From Seohaeicola saemankumensis (GTDB lineage: Bacteria > Pseudomonadota > Alphaproteobacteria > Rhodobacterales > Rhodobacteraceae): DNA of 64,000 nt. The position numbers were made by a program, and so were the translations under genes. The stretch is from contig NZ_JBHTKR010000001.1 in assembly GCF_042678485.1 (NCBI RefSeq), forward strand, positions 248,001-312,000. The letters run 5' to 3'. Shown piece by piece: positions 1-7,994 of the stretch; position 1 is the stretch's first letter, and each line of letters starts with the position of its first letter. Below the pieces are notes generated by a model. The model saw only the letters and a program-made list of their open reading frames with translations. It searched no databases and was not told the origin of the DNA.

Positions 1-422
1 TCCTGTCGATCCTGGTGCTGATTGCGGCGATGAACATCGTTTCTGGTTTGATCATGCTGGTCAAAAACAAAGGCCGCGATATCGGCATCCTGCGGACCAT
101 GGGCCTGACCGAGGGCGCGGTGCTGCGGGTCTTTTTCATCTGCGGCGCCTTTACCGGCATCATCGGCACGGCGGCGGGGGTCATCCTTGGCTGCTTGTTC
201 GCCATCTATATCGATCCGATCTTTTCCTTCGTGAACTACGTGGCGGGCGGCGGCGTCTGGGACCCGGCCGTGCGCGGGATCTATGCGCTGCCGGCCAAGC
301 TGCAGCTGGGTGATGTGCTGTCTGCGGTGGCGCTGTCGCTGGGCCTGTCCTTCGTGGTGACGATCTTTCCCGCGCGCCGCGCCGCACGGATGAACCCGGT
401 CGAGGCGCTGCGCTATGAGTGA
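1..422 (+). CDS. Lipoprotein-releasing ABC permease, LolC/LolE type (3' part)
   Basis: This is the C-terminal part of an inner-membrane permease that works with LolD to extract lipoproteins for the outer membrane. The frame is open from base 3 and ends at TGA 420-422; the start lies outside the window. Three hydrophobic segments are visible: one at the very beginning, one around FFICGAFTGIIGTAAGVI, and one before the end. The protein finishes with the FtsX-family signature PARRAARMNPVEALRYE. The last 8 bases overlap the start of lolD, so the two are one operon and probably translationally coupled. LolC and LolE cannot be told apart from this fragment. Confidence 0.9.
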   Translation, partial: LSILVLIAAMNIVSGLIMLVKNKGRDIGILRTMGLTEGAVLRVFFICGAFTGIIGTAAGVILGCLFAIYIDPIFSFVNYVAGGGVWDPAVRGIYALPAKLQLGDVLSAVALSLGLSFVVTIFPARRAARMNPVEALRYE

Positions 423-1101
423 GGTGGTACTGGCGCTGCAGGGCGTGGAAAAGACCTACAACCGGGGCAAACCCAATGCCGTGCAGGTACTGCAAGGAGT
501 CGATCTGACAGTCGCGCGGGGCGAGGTTGTGGCGCTGGTCGCGCCCTCCGGCGCGGGCAAGTCGACGCTTTTGCATATTGCCGGGCTGCTGGATACGCCC
601 GATGCGGGATCGGTGCGGATCGGCGGGGCCGAGATGGTCGGCCTGTCGGATCGGCGGCGCACGGCGGTGCGGCGGGCCGATGTGGGCTTCATCTACCAGT
701 TTCACCACCTGTTGCCGGAATTTTCCGCGCTGGAGAACATCGTATTGCCGCAGCTTGCCAATGGCGTGCCGCGCGACGAGGCGCGCAGCTGTGCCTATGA
801 CCTGCTGACGCGGGTGGGCATCGCGGCGCGGGCCGATCACCGTCCCGCGGCCCTGTCGGGTGGCGAGCAGCAGCGCGTGGCCTTCTGCCGGGCGCTGGCG
901 AATGCGCCGCGGCTGTTGCTGGCGGACGAGCCGACGGGGAACCTGGATCCGGCCACCTCGGACCAGGTGTTCGGCACGCTGATGGAACTGGTGCGCGGCA
1001 CCGGCCTGTCTGCCCTGATCGCGACGCATAACCTGGACCTGGCCGCGCGGATGGACCGTGTGCTGCGGCTGGACAAGGGGCATCTGGCCGAAGGGCTGTA
1101 G
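415..1101 (+). CDS. lolD: Lipoprotein-releasing system ATP-binding protein LolD
   Basis: ATPase subunit of the LolCDE complex, on the cytoplasmic face of the inner membrane. In its 228 residues the ABC motifs appear in order: Walker A APSGAGKST (43-51), Q-loop YQFHH (about 94), signature LSGGEQQ (147-153), Walker B LLLADEP (167-173) and the switch histidine in ATHN (205). The length is normal for LolD. The ATG overlaps the last codons of the permease gene by 8 bases, which supports both this start and the Lol assignment over a generic MacB-like ATPase. Confidence 0.95.
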   Translation: MSEVVLALQGVEKTYNRGKPNAVQVLQGVDLTVARGEVVALVAPSGAGKSTLLHIAGLLDTPDAGSVRIGGAEMVGLSDRRRTAVRRADVGFIYQFHHLLPEFSALENIVLPQLANGVPRDEARSCAYDLLTRVGIAARADHRPAALSGGEQQRVAFCRALANAPRLLLADEPTGNLDPATSDQVFGTLMELVRGTGLSALIATHNLDLAARMDRVLRLDKGHLAEGL

Positions 1102-1193
1102 CCGGCCATCGGGGCGGGGATGTCACGCAGAAGTGTCGCGCAGGTGATCGCGGCTTGCGCTAGGTTTGTGGCCAACCTGGTGCGGAGCATTGC

Positions 1194-1880
1194 ATGGCTG
1201 TCGTCTTTCGCTTTCCCTTTCCTGCCGTCTTGGTCGGTTTGGCCCTGGCGGTGGCGGTGTCGGTGTCGGTGTTGGTGTCCGTGGTCCGGGCCGACCCGCT
1301 GCCATTCACCCCGGATTGGCGCGAGCAGAGCTTTCCAAGGCTGAGCGCCAACAGCTATGGGGCGCTTGGCAACCGGCTGGATATCGTATCGGATCAGGCT
1401 GTGTCGGTGCTCTATACCGCGTTACCCGAAAGCCGGTGGCGCGCGCGCAGCGCAAGTTGGCGCTGGGGGGTCGAACAATCCGTGCCGCCCACGGACCTGC
1501 GCCGCAAGGGCGGTGATGATCGCAATATCTCGATCTATTTCGTGTTCATGGACGAGGCATCCGCCCGCCGTGCCGGCCCCGATCCGCGCCTGCGCAGCCT
1601 GCTGGGCAATCGCAATGCACGGATGCTGGTCTATGTCTGGGGCGGGGATCAGCCACGCGGCGCGGTGCTTGACAGCCCCTACCTGGCCGCGCGCGGCAAG
1701 TCCCTGATCCTGCGCGGTGCCGGGACCGGCGCGCATCCCGAGGCGGTGGATCTTGCGGCGGATTACGCCCGGATCTTTGGCGGCGCGCCAGAGGCGCTGG
1801 TGGGCATCGCCGTATCGGCCGACAGCGACGATACCAAGACCGCGGTCCGCGCCTGGATCAGCGAGATGGTGATCCGCTAG
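1194..1880 (+). CDS. Secreted/periplasmic protein of unknown function, DUF3047-like
   Basis: A 228-residue protein with a hydrophobic N-terminus (residues 8-32) that reads as a signal peptide or anchor ending near RADPLPF. The mature part has W-R-S-W-R-W, IYFVFMDE and LVYVWG segments that resemble DUF3047 periplasmic proteins; this family call is from memory of the pattern and is moderate. The signal region is encoded by an imperfect GTCGGT/GTGGCG hexamer repeat at about 1246-1285. Its TAG stop (1878-1880) lies within the same CTAG as the stop of the convergent gene. No catalytic motif is evident. Confidence 0.7.
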   Translation: MAVVFRFPFPAVLVGLALAVAVSVSVLVSVVRADPLPFTPDWREQSFPRLSANSYGALGNRLDIVSDQAVSVLYTALPESRWRARSASWRWGVEQSVPPTDLRRKGGDDRNISIYFVFMDEASARRAGPDPRLRSLLGNRNARMLVYVWGGDQPRGAVLDSPYLAARGKSLILRGAGTGAHPEAVDLAADYARIFGGAPEALVGIAVSADSDDTKTAVRAWISEMVIR

Positions 1881-2323
1881 GCTTGCTGCGTCAGAAAAAC
1901 GCCACCGGCCATCAAGGCGATCCCAACCGCACGTGACAGCGACAACGGGCTGATGCGGGCGCCGAACAGGCCGAAATGATCGATCAGGGCGGCGCTGATC
2001 AACTGGCCCAGCAGCACGAAGAAAACCGCATTGCCGATGCCGAATTTCGGCGCGATGAAGGTGATCGACAGGATGTAGAAGGCCACCAGAAGCCCCGCCA
2101 GGAACAGGTGCTTTGGCGCGGCGATCACGGCTGCAAGGGCGGGGGCGCCTTTCAGCGCAAGAACGATCAGCGTTGCGGCCAGCGCCACACTGAACAGGAT
2201 TGTGGCTGCGGCAACCGGGGAGCCAAGTCTGCTGCCAAGGCTGGAGTTCAGTGCCGCAAGGATGGGAATGCCGATCCCGGCAGCCAGCATCGTCAGGGCA
2301 TAGGCGGTGGTGGGGGGCATCAT
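1877..2323 (-). CDS. DMT-superfamily small transporter, YdcZ (DUF606) family
   Basis: A 148-residue membrane protein with four or five hydrophobic helices. This is the size of the half-length YdcZ/DUF606 members of the drug/metabolite transporter superfamily. Recognisable segments are LAALNSSLGSRLGSPVAA in the first half and GNAVFFVLLGQLISAALIDHFG, typical of the family, in the second. Substrate is unknown. The ATG (2321-2323) overlaps the stop of the thioesterase gene upstream by 4 bases (ATGA), so the two are co-transcribed. Confidence 0.85.
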   Translation of the reverse strand: MMPPTTAYALTMLAAGIGIPILAALNSSLGSRLGSPVAAATILFSVALAATLIVLALKGAPALAAVIAAPKHLFLAGLLVAFYILSITFIAPKFGIGNAVFFVLLGQLISAALIDHFGLFGARISPLSLSRAVGIALMAGGVFLTQQA

Positions 2324-2745
2324 CGGGGGGCTTTCTCCGGGACAAAGAAGGTGGCGGATGCGCTGGCGACGGGCTTGCCGTCGGGCAGGGCGACCAGATC
2401 GGCCTGGGCAAAGATCAGCGAGCGGCCCGCGCGGGTGATGCGCGCCGTACAGCGAATGCGCGCCCCGCGCCCGGCACTCAGGAACTGGGTGTCGAGGTTG
2501 GTGGTCGCCACATCGCGGGGGGCGCCGAAATGGGCGGCTGTCGACAGGACCATCGCGGTATCGGCCAGCGTCGCCAGCGATTGACCGCAGACGATGCCAC
2601 CCATGCGGGCGATGTCCGCGGTGATGGGCATTGACACTACGGCGCGGCCCTCGGGGTCGATCTCGTCCACGGTCAGGTCAAGTGCCTGTACCCAGGGCGC
2701 GAACGCATCTGCCAGGAAGGCTTGCGCCTCGTTTTTTCCGAACAT
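2320..2745 (-). CDS. PaaI-family hotdog-fold thioesterase
   Basis: A 141-residue single-hotdog protein, probably an acyl-CoA thioesterase. The signature region is GGIVCGQSLATLADTAM (49-65), where many PaaI/YbgC-type proteins read GGxxHGG; here Cys-Gly-Gln replaces His-Gly-Gly. The second half (residues 80-135) has the expected strands LDTQFLSAG, RCTARITRAGRSLIFAQADL and ASASATFFV. It heads a two-gene minus-strand operon with the YdcZ transporter. Substrate cannot be inferred. Confidence 0.85.
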   Translation of the reverse strand: MFGKNEAQAFLADAFAPWVQALDLTVDEIDPEGRAVVSMPITADIARMGGIVCGQSLATLADTAMVLSTAAHFGAPRDVATTNLDTQFLSAGRGARIRCTARITRAGRSLIFAQADLVALPDGKPVASASATFFVPEKAPR

Positions 2746-2805
2746 GCGCCTGACCTTTCGTCCTGTCCCGGTTCAGAATGCCGTGGCTTGGGGGATTTGC
2801 AAGCC

Positions 2806-2819
2806 ATGATCCAGATCAA
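2806..2819 (+). promoter_or_regulatory. FNR/FnrL-type binding site upstream of cytochrome c cassette
   Basis: The sequence ATGAT-CCAG-ATCAA matches the FNR consensus TTGAT-N4-ATCAA at 9 of 10 positions. It is centred about 60 bases before the start codon at 2873, a suitable distance for an activator. This predicts oxygen-responsive control of the three cytochrome genes; the box is visible, its use is inference. Confidence 0.65.
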
Positions 2820-2872
2820 TGTGGTTGCGCCAGGTTTGGCGCAGACTTGGCCAAAGGCAAAGGGAGGCCAGA

Positions 2873-3313
2873 ATGCGTGATCCTTTGAGGCGACCCATCC
2901 GCCCCATCCGCCCCGTCGGGCTGGCGCTGCTGACGCTTGCGTCGGGGGTGCTGCTGGCAGGGTGCGGGCCCAAGCCAGCCCCGTCGCCCGGTGCCGCCGC
3001 CTATCAGGATTATTGCGCCATCTGCCATGGCAGCCGCGCCTTGGGCGACGGGCCGATCGCGCCGGAACTTGAGGTGCCGCCACCCGATCTGACCCTGATT
3101 TCCACCCGCAACGGCGGGGTGTTCCCGCTGCGTGCGGTGGCCGATACGGTCTATGGCTTTTCCGGCAAGCACGAGGCCGATCTGATGCCGGAGTTCAGCC
3201 CGCTGCTGGATGGCCCGGATGTGTCCGTGCCACGGGCAGACGGGGGTGAGGAGGTGATGCCGATGCGTCTGGCAGAGGTTGTGACCTATCTGGAAAGCCT
3301 GCAGCGCCCATAA
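2873..3313 (+). CDS. Monohaem c-type cytochrome, lipoprotein (first of three)
   Basis: A 146-residue c-type cytochrome. The start at 2873 follows an AGGGAGG ribosome site at 2861-2867; an in-frame upstream codon at 2819 falls in the FNR box and is less likely. An N-terminal hydrophobic stretch ends in the lipobox LLAGC (Cys31), so the protein should be lipid-anchored in the periplasm. Haem is bound at CAICH (48-52), and Met105 in DLMPEF is the likely axial ligand. It resembles the next two genes along its length (VFPLR..V, MPEF.PLL, VTYLESLQR). An electron-transfer role is inferred; the partner enzyme is not in the window. Confidence 0.88.
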   Translation: MRDPLRRPIRPIRPVGLALLTLASGVLLAGCGPKPAPSPGAAAYQDYCAICHGSRALGDGPIAPELEVPPPDLTLISTRNGGVFPLRAVADTVYGFSGKHEADLMPEFSPLLDGPDVSVPRADGGEEVMPMRLAEVVTYLESLQRP

Positions 3314-3341
3314 GCGTTGCCTCAGCGGAAGGGGAATTTCC

Positions 3342-3758
3342 ATGCGCTCGATACGGCTGACGACACTGGCTGGCTTTTTTGGCCTTGCGTTTGCCCTGCT
3401 GCCGGTGCCGGGCCGCGCTCAGGATGCAGCCGAGGGCGGTGCCCTCTACCAATGGTATTGCGCCACCTGTCACGGGATCGACGGGACCGGCGCGGGGCCG
3501 ATGTCGCCGGTGCTGCTGGTCCAGCCCACGGATCTGACCGGGCTCGGCGCGGCCGAGGGGGGTGTATTTCCCCTGCTGCGTGTCGTGCGCCGGATCGACG
3601 GGTCCGATCCGCTGGTCAGCCATGGTAGTGCCATGCCGGTCTACGGCCCCATGTTCCGGGGCGACGAGGTTGCATTGAAGACGGCTTCGGGACAACCTGT
3701 GCTGATGGGGCGGGCGGTTGCCGATCTCGTCCTCTATTTGCAGGAGATCCAGAAATGA
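3342..3758 (+). CDS. Monohaem c-type cytochrome, soluble periplasmic (second of three)
   Basis: A 138-residue cytochrome with a classical cleavable signal peptide (residues 1-26, ending GRAQ). The haem motif is CATCH (40-44) and Met98 in SAMPVYG is the likely sixth ligand. A ribosome site AAGGGGA precedes the ATG. The core is homologous to the flanking cytochromes (GVFPLLRVV, LVLYLQEIQK). Unlike its neighbours it lacks a lipobox, so the cassette encodes one soluble and two anchored forms. It overlaps the next gene by 4 bases (ATGA). Confidence 0.88.
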   Translation: MRSIRLTTLAGFFGLAFALLPVPGRAQDAAEGGALYQWYCATCHGIDGTGAGPMSPVLLVQPTDLTGLGAAEGGVFPLLRVVRRIDGSDPLVSHGSAMPVYGPMFRGDEVALKTASGQPVLMGRAVADLVLYLQEIQK

Positions 3759-4162
3759 ACAAGGTGATAGGCGGGCTGGCTGTCGGGGGGCTTGGCCTGA
3801 TCGTGGCCTGCGCCACTGTCGACATGCCCGAACCGGTGGAGGGCCAGATCCTGTTCGAACAGAACTGCGCGGTCTGTCATGGGGCTTCGGGGCGTGGCGA
3901 TGGCTTGATCGCGCGCCAGCTGGACCCCGCGCCGCCAGACCTGACGCGCATCACCTTCCGCGAGCGTGATGTCTTTCCGCGCACCCGCGTGCTGTCGGTG
4001 ATCGACGGCTACACGCGCCGCGCCCCGGATGAGAAGATGCCCGAATTCGGTCTGCTGCTGGAAGGCGAAACCGTGCCCGTGGTGCTGGAGGATGGCAAGA
4101 TGTCGCCCGTCCCCCGCCCGCTTGCGGCGCTGCTGGTCTACCTGGAAAGCATTCAGCGCTAG
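3755..4162 (+). CDS. Monohaem c-type cytochrome, lipoprotein (third of three)
   Basis: A 135-residue cytochrome whose ATG overlaps the preceding stop by 4 bases. The N-terminus has a lipobox LIVAC (Cys19), the haem motif is CAVCH (38-42) and Met95 in KMPEFGLLL is the likely ligand. It is closest to the first cytochrome of the set (MPEF.LLL, VYLESIQR), suggesting tandem duplication. Its TAG stop (4160-4162) shares the tetranucleotide CTAG with the stop of the convergent DUF1194 gene. Confidence 0.88.
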   Translation: MNKVIGGLAVGGLGLIVACATVDMPEPVEGQILFEQNCAVCHGASGRGDGLIARQLDPAPPDLTRITFRERDVFPRTRVLSVIDGYTRRAPDEKMPEFGLLLEGETVPVVLEDGKMSPVPRPLAALLVYLESIQR

Positions 4163-4863
4163 TCGCGCAAGGCCAGCGCCCTGTCCGGAACGAGGCCCGA
4201 GATTTCAAGGATAAGCTTGCGCTTTACCGCGGCCGCGAAATCATCGCGGCTGGCGGTCGGAAGGGTAAAGGCGTTCGGTCCGCCGATGATCTGGTCGCGG
4301 TAATTCGCCTCAAGCGTGGCGGCGCGACCCATGTCATCGTTCAGCATCAGGGGCAGGCCGTTGATCGTGATGCCTGCGGCCAGCACCTGCGCGCGCGCCT
4401 CTGCGATCGTGGGGCCGGACCAGTTGTTCACGCTGTCACCGGAAAAGTCGATGACACGCCGCCAGCCGTCGATGTCGTTCTGCTCGATCAGCTGCTTGCC
4501 GCGCAGCAACGCCGCGCCGATCGCGTTGCGCCCCAGCGCGCGGCGCACCGGGTTGTCCAGTTGGGCGGCAAAGATTGCCGCCGCCTCCGGCCCGTCGATA
4601 CGCATCCAGTCCACGATCACGGCCTGATTGGCCGCCCATTCCACATAGGTGACGGCAATGCTGCCATAGGCGGTATCGCGGATAGCTGCGATCACGTCGG
4701 GGTCGGTGATGGCTTGCGCGTAGCCGCGGCGTTGCAGCAACAGCTCGTCCGGGTCGATGCTGCCCGATGCATCGGCCATCAGCACAAGTTCCAGATCCGT
4801 ATCCTGCGCCTGCAATGGCAGTGCGGCAAGGGTCAGGATCAGGGCGATGATCAGGTGGCGCAT
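4159..4863 (-). CDS. DUF1194 protein with von Willebrand A-like fold, secreted
   Basis: A 234-residue protein with a signal peptide (1-20, ending LPLQAQ). It is followed by a VWA-type domain whose MIDAS-like motif DASGS (31-35) begins the metal site after the strand LELVLMA. Other VWA hallmarks are the segments VIDFSGDSVNNW and AQVLAAGITINGLPL. These match the DUF1194 family of alphaproteobacterial periplasmic proteins of unknown function. It is transcribed convergently to the cytochrome cassette and overlaps it only in the stop codon, so it is not part of that operon. Confidence 0.85.
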   Translation of the reverse strand: MRHLIIALILTLAALPLQAQDTDLELVLMADASGSIDPDELLLQRRGYAQAITDPDVIAAIRDTAYGSIAVTYVEWAANQAVIVDWMRIDGPEAAAIFAAQLDNPVRRALGRNAIGAALLRGKQLIEQNDIDGWRRVIDFSGDSVNNWSGPTIAEARAQVLAAGITINGLPLMLNDDMGRAATLEANYRDQIIGGPNAFTLPTASRDDFAAAVKRKLILEISGLVPDRALALRD

Positions 4864-4913
4864 GTCATTATGCTATAGGACAGGCGTGCATGTTGGGTAG
4901 GGGGCATTGCCCC

Positions 4914-6872
4914 TTACACATCCAGTTCCTCGACGAAGCGGGCATTTTCCGAGATATACTGGAAACGCAGTTCCGGCTTCTTGCCCATCAGCCGTTCGAC
5001 CAGGTCGCCCGTCTCGCCGGGTTCATCCTCGTCTATGGTGACGCGGATCAGCTTGCGGCTGGCCGGGTCCATCGTCGTTTCCTTGAGGTCCTTCGCGTCC
5101 ATCTCGCCCAGGCCCTTGAAGCGACTGACATCGATCTTGCCCTTGCCGCCCAGGCCCTTCTCAAGCCAGATCGCCTTTTCCGCCTCGTCGATGCAATAGA
5201 CGCGTTTCGCGCCTTGCGTCAGGCGGAACAGGGGCGGGCAGGCCAGGTACAGGTGGCCCTTGTCGATCATCGGCCGCATCTGGGTGAAGAAGAAGGTCAT
5301 CAGAAGGGCTGCGATATGTGCGCCGTCCACATCGGCGTCGGTCATGATGATGACCTTGTCATAGCGCAGGTCGTCGATGTTGAACTTGGTACCCAGCCCC
5401 ACGCCCAGCGCCTGTGTGAGGTCGCTGATCTCCTGGTTCGAGCCCAGCTTGCCGGAGGCTGCCCCCAGCACGTTCAGGATCTTGCCGCGCAGCGGCAAAA
5501 GGGCCTGGTTCTTGCGGTCGCGCGCCATCTTGGCGGACCCGCCCGCGCTGTCGCCCTCGACGATGAAGAGCTCTGTGCCCTCGCGGGTCGAGGATGTGCA
5601 ATCCACCAGCTTGCCCGGCAGGCGCAGTTTCTTGGTGGCGGTCTTGCGCTGGGTTTCCTTTTCCTGGCGGCGGCGCAGCCGTTCTTCGGCGCGCAGGACC
5701 AGGAAATCAAGGATCGCGCCTGCGGATTTGGTATCGGCGGCCAGCCAGTTGTCGAAATGGTCCCGTACCGAGTTTTCGACCAGGCGGGCCGCCTCCATCG
5801 TGGCCAGCCGGTCCTTGGTCTGGCCCACGAATTCAGGCTCGCTGATGAAACAGCTGACCAGCGCACAGCCCCCGGTGATCAGATCCTCACGGGTGATTTC
5901 CTTGGCCTTGCGGTTGTTGACCAGCTCGCCATAGGCGCGGATGCCCTTGAGGATCGCGGCCCAGAACCCGGCCTCATGGGTGCCGCCTTCCGGCGTGGGA
6001 ACCGTGTTGCAATAGGACTGGATGAACCCGTCACGCGAGGGTGTCCAGTTGATGGCCCATTCCACCTTGCCCGGCACGTTGAACTTTTCGGAGAACTCGA
6101 CCGTTCCGGCAAAGGGCCGGTCCGCATAGGTCGAGGCAGTGCCGAGCGTCTCGCTGAGGTAATCGGACAGGCCGCCGGGAAAGTGGAACACCGCGTCTTG
6201 CGGGGTTTCGCCGTCATTGATGGCGGATTTCCAGCGGATTTCCACGCCCGAGAACAGATAGGCCTTGGACCGGATCGACTTGAACAGGCGCGCGGGCTTG
6301 AAACGGTGATGGCCGAAGATCTGCTCGTCGGCATGAAATGTCACGGTGGTGCCGCGGCGGTTGGGTGCGGCCCCCACTTTCTGGATCGGACCCAGGGGGA
6401 TGCCGCGGGAAAACCGCTGCTCGTAAAGCTCCTTGTTGCGGGCGACCTGGACCACCATCGTATCCGACAGCGCGTTGACCACGGATGCGCCCACACCATG
6501 CAGACCGCCCGAGGTCTGATAGGCCTTGCCGGAAAACTTGCCGCCCGCATGCAGCGTGCACAGGATGACCTCCAGCGCGCTTTTGTCGGGAAACTTGGGA
6601 TGCGGGTCGATCGGGATGCCGCGCCCGTTGTCGCGGATGGTGACGCTGTAATCCTCGTGCAGCTCGACCTCGATGCGGTTGGCATGACCGGCAACGGCCT
6701 CGTCCATCGAGTTGTCCAGAACTTCCGCCACAAGGTGATGCAGCGCGCGCTCGTCCGTGCCGCCGATATACATGCCGGGGCGCTTGCGGACCGGTTCCAG
6801 CCCTTCAAGGACTTCGATGGAAGAGGCGTTGTAATCGTCGGGGGCGGTTCCGGTCAGAAGATCGTTGGCCAT
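4914..6872 (-). CDS. parE: DNA topoisomerase IV subunit B
   Basis: ATPase subunit of topoisomerase IV, which decatenates sister chromosomes together with ParC (not in the window). The 652 residues contain GHKL ATPase motifs (EVLDNSMDEA, DNGRGIP, GLHGVGASVV), then the TOPRIM domain with FIVEGDSAGGSAK, the PLRGKILNV segment and DADVDGAH. The C-terminal signature is RFKGLGEM. The length matches ParE rather than the roughly 800-residue GyrB. The start MANDLL follows an AAAAGAAG element. It stands alone, with a hairpin between it and the hydrolase genes upstream. Confidence 0.95.
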   Translation of the reverse strand: MANDLLTGTAPDDYNASSIEVLEGLEPVRKRPGMYIGGTDERALHHLVAEVLDNSMDEAVAGHANRIEVELHEDYSVTIRDNGRGIPIDPHPKFPDKSALEVILCTLHAGGKFSGKAYQTSGGLHGVGASVVNALSDTMVVQVARNKELYEQRFSRGIPLGPIQKVGAAPNRRGTTVTFHADEQIFGHHRFKPARLFKSIRSKAYLFSGVEIRWKSAINDGETPQDAVFHFPGGLSDYLSETLGTASTYADRPFAGTVEFSEKFNVPGKVEWAINWTPSRDGFIQSYCNTVPTPEGGTHEAGFWAAILKGIRAYGELVNNRKAKEITREDLITGGCALVSCFISEPEFVGQTKDRLATMEAARLVENSVRDHFDNWLAADTKSAGAILDFLVLRAEERLRRRQEKETQRKTATKKLRLPGKLVDCTSSTREGTELFIVEGDSAGGSAKMARDRKNQALLPLRGKILNVLGAASGKLGSNQEISDLTQALGVGLGTKFNIDDLRYDKVIIMTDADVDGAHIAALLMTFFFTQMRPMIDKGHLYLACPPLFRLTQGAKRVYCIDEAEKAIWLEKGLGGKGKIDVSRFKGLGEMDAKDLKETTMDPASRKLIRVTIDEDEPGETGDLVERLMGKKPELRFQYISENARFVEELDV

Positions 6873-6989
6873 GCTGCTGCTGCTTCTTTTTATGGGTTGG
6901 CAGGCAGTATGTCAGAAGGTCGCGGGAGGGGAAAGCGGTCTTGGCCCCGATGGGGCGTGAATGATGCGCCTTGGCTTGGCTGTTGTCAT

Positions 6990-7048
6990 GAGTATTTGAG
7001 GAAAGATGAAGTCAAGGGCGGCCCTGCTTCTTCTTGCTGCAAATATCC
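6990..7048. repeat. Inverted pair of the dispersed TATTTG/AAGAAG intergenic motif
   Basis: Two copies of a short motif face each other between parE and the hydrolase gene. GAGTATTTGAGGAAAGATGA starts at 6990 on the plus strand, and GGATATTTGCAGCAAGAAG starts at 7048 on the minus strand. The arms can pair into a long imperfect hairpin whose tip contains the palindrome AGGGC-G-GCCCT (7014-7024). Its position after the hydrolase stop suits a 3' end or processing structure. Related single copies occur near 22880, 25932, 31550 and 40762. Confidence 0.6.
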
Positions 7049-7064
7049 AAAGCGCAAGCGCGCC

Positions 7065-7994
7065 TCACGCCAGCCAGTCGCGGATGATCGCGGCGACCGC
7101 GTCGGGCTTCTGGTGGCAGATCCAGTGATCGGCACCGTCGATCTGGCGGATGGTCAGATCGGGGGCATAGTCGCGCAGCCCGTCCAGGCAATCGGTCAGC
7201 AGCGCCGTGTCGCCAGTCCCCCAGATCAGCAAATGCGGCTGGCGCAGGGTCAGCTGATCGCGCGGCAGGGCGGGCAGATCGGTGATGGGCTGTCCGGGGG
7301 GCGCCACCTGCAGGGGCGAGGCGCGATACCAGTTGACCATGCCGCGCATCCGGCCGGGCCGGGCCCATTCCGCCTTGTACTCCGCCAGTTTCGCGGGCGT
7401 CATCCAGGACAGGTCCATCCGGGCCGAGAAAAGGTCCATCAGCTTGGCGAAATCATCTTCGGCCAGGCGGTCCTCGGACCCGTCGCGCCGCAGCCACAGG
7501 ATATATTGCGAGGCCTCCGATTGCGCGCCGCCCCTGGCCATCTCGCGCTGGAAGGGGGCGGGGTGCACGCCGTTCACGATGATCAGGCGTTCGACCTTGT
7601 CCGGGTGCCTGATCGCCAGCACATAGGCGACCGATGCGCCCCAGTCATGGCCCAGGACCGTGACCGGCCCGCCGCCCAGGTGGTCGATCAGCGCCACCAT
7701 GTCGCCGACCAGCTTGCCGGTGGCATAGTCGCGCACCTCCGCCGGGGCCCAGCTTTGGCCATAGCCGCGCTGATCGGGCGCGATGCAGCGGAAGCGGTCG
7801 GACAGGCGCTCCGCCAGTTCGGCCCAGGCGCCGGAATATTCGGGAAAACCATGCAGCATCAACAGGATCGGCGCATCGGGGGGACCCCATGCGCGGTAGT
7901 GGAAGGGTTTGCCATTCAGGTTGACGTGATGGCTTTGCATGAGGCGTTCCCGCTTGGGTCGGGGCCGCGACAGGCGCGGCCCTTCGTTGATCAT
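7065..7994 (-). CDS. Alpha/beta hydrolase, epoxide hydrolase-like
   Basis: A 309-residue soluble alpha/beta hydrolase. The oxyanion segment is HGFPE (49-53) and the nucleophile elbow is GHDWGA with Asp117, as in epoxide hydrolases and haloalkane dehalogenases rather than serine esterases. The catalytic histidine is expected in GADHWICHQKP near the C-terminus. The ATG at 7994 overlaps the preceding stop by 4 bases; an alternative start at 7940 (MQSHHVNLNG) matches the usual family N-terminus better, so the first 18 residues are uncertain. It forms an operon with the following esterase. Substrate is unknown. Confidence 0.85.
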   Translation of the reverse strand: MINEGPRLSRPRPKRERLMQSHHVNLNGKPFHYRAWGPPDAPILLMLHGFPEYSGAWAELAERLSDRFRCIAPDQRGYGQSWAPAEVRDYATGKLVGDMVALIDHLGGGPVTVLGHDWGASVAYVLAIRHPDKVERLIIVNGVHPAPFQREMARGGAQSEASQYILWLRRDGSEDRLAEDDFAKLMDLFSARMDLSWMTPAKLAEYKAEWARPGRMRGMVNWYRASPLQVAPPGQPITDLPALPRDQLTLRQPHLLIWGTGDTALLTDCLDGLRDYAPDLTIRQIDGADHWICHQKPDAVAAIIRDWLA

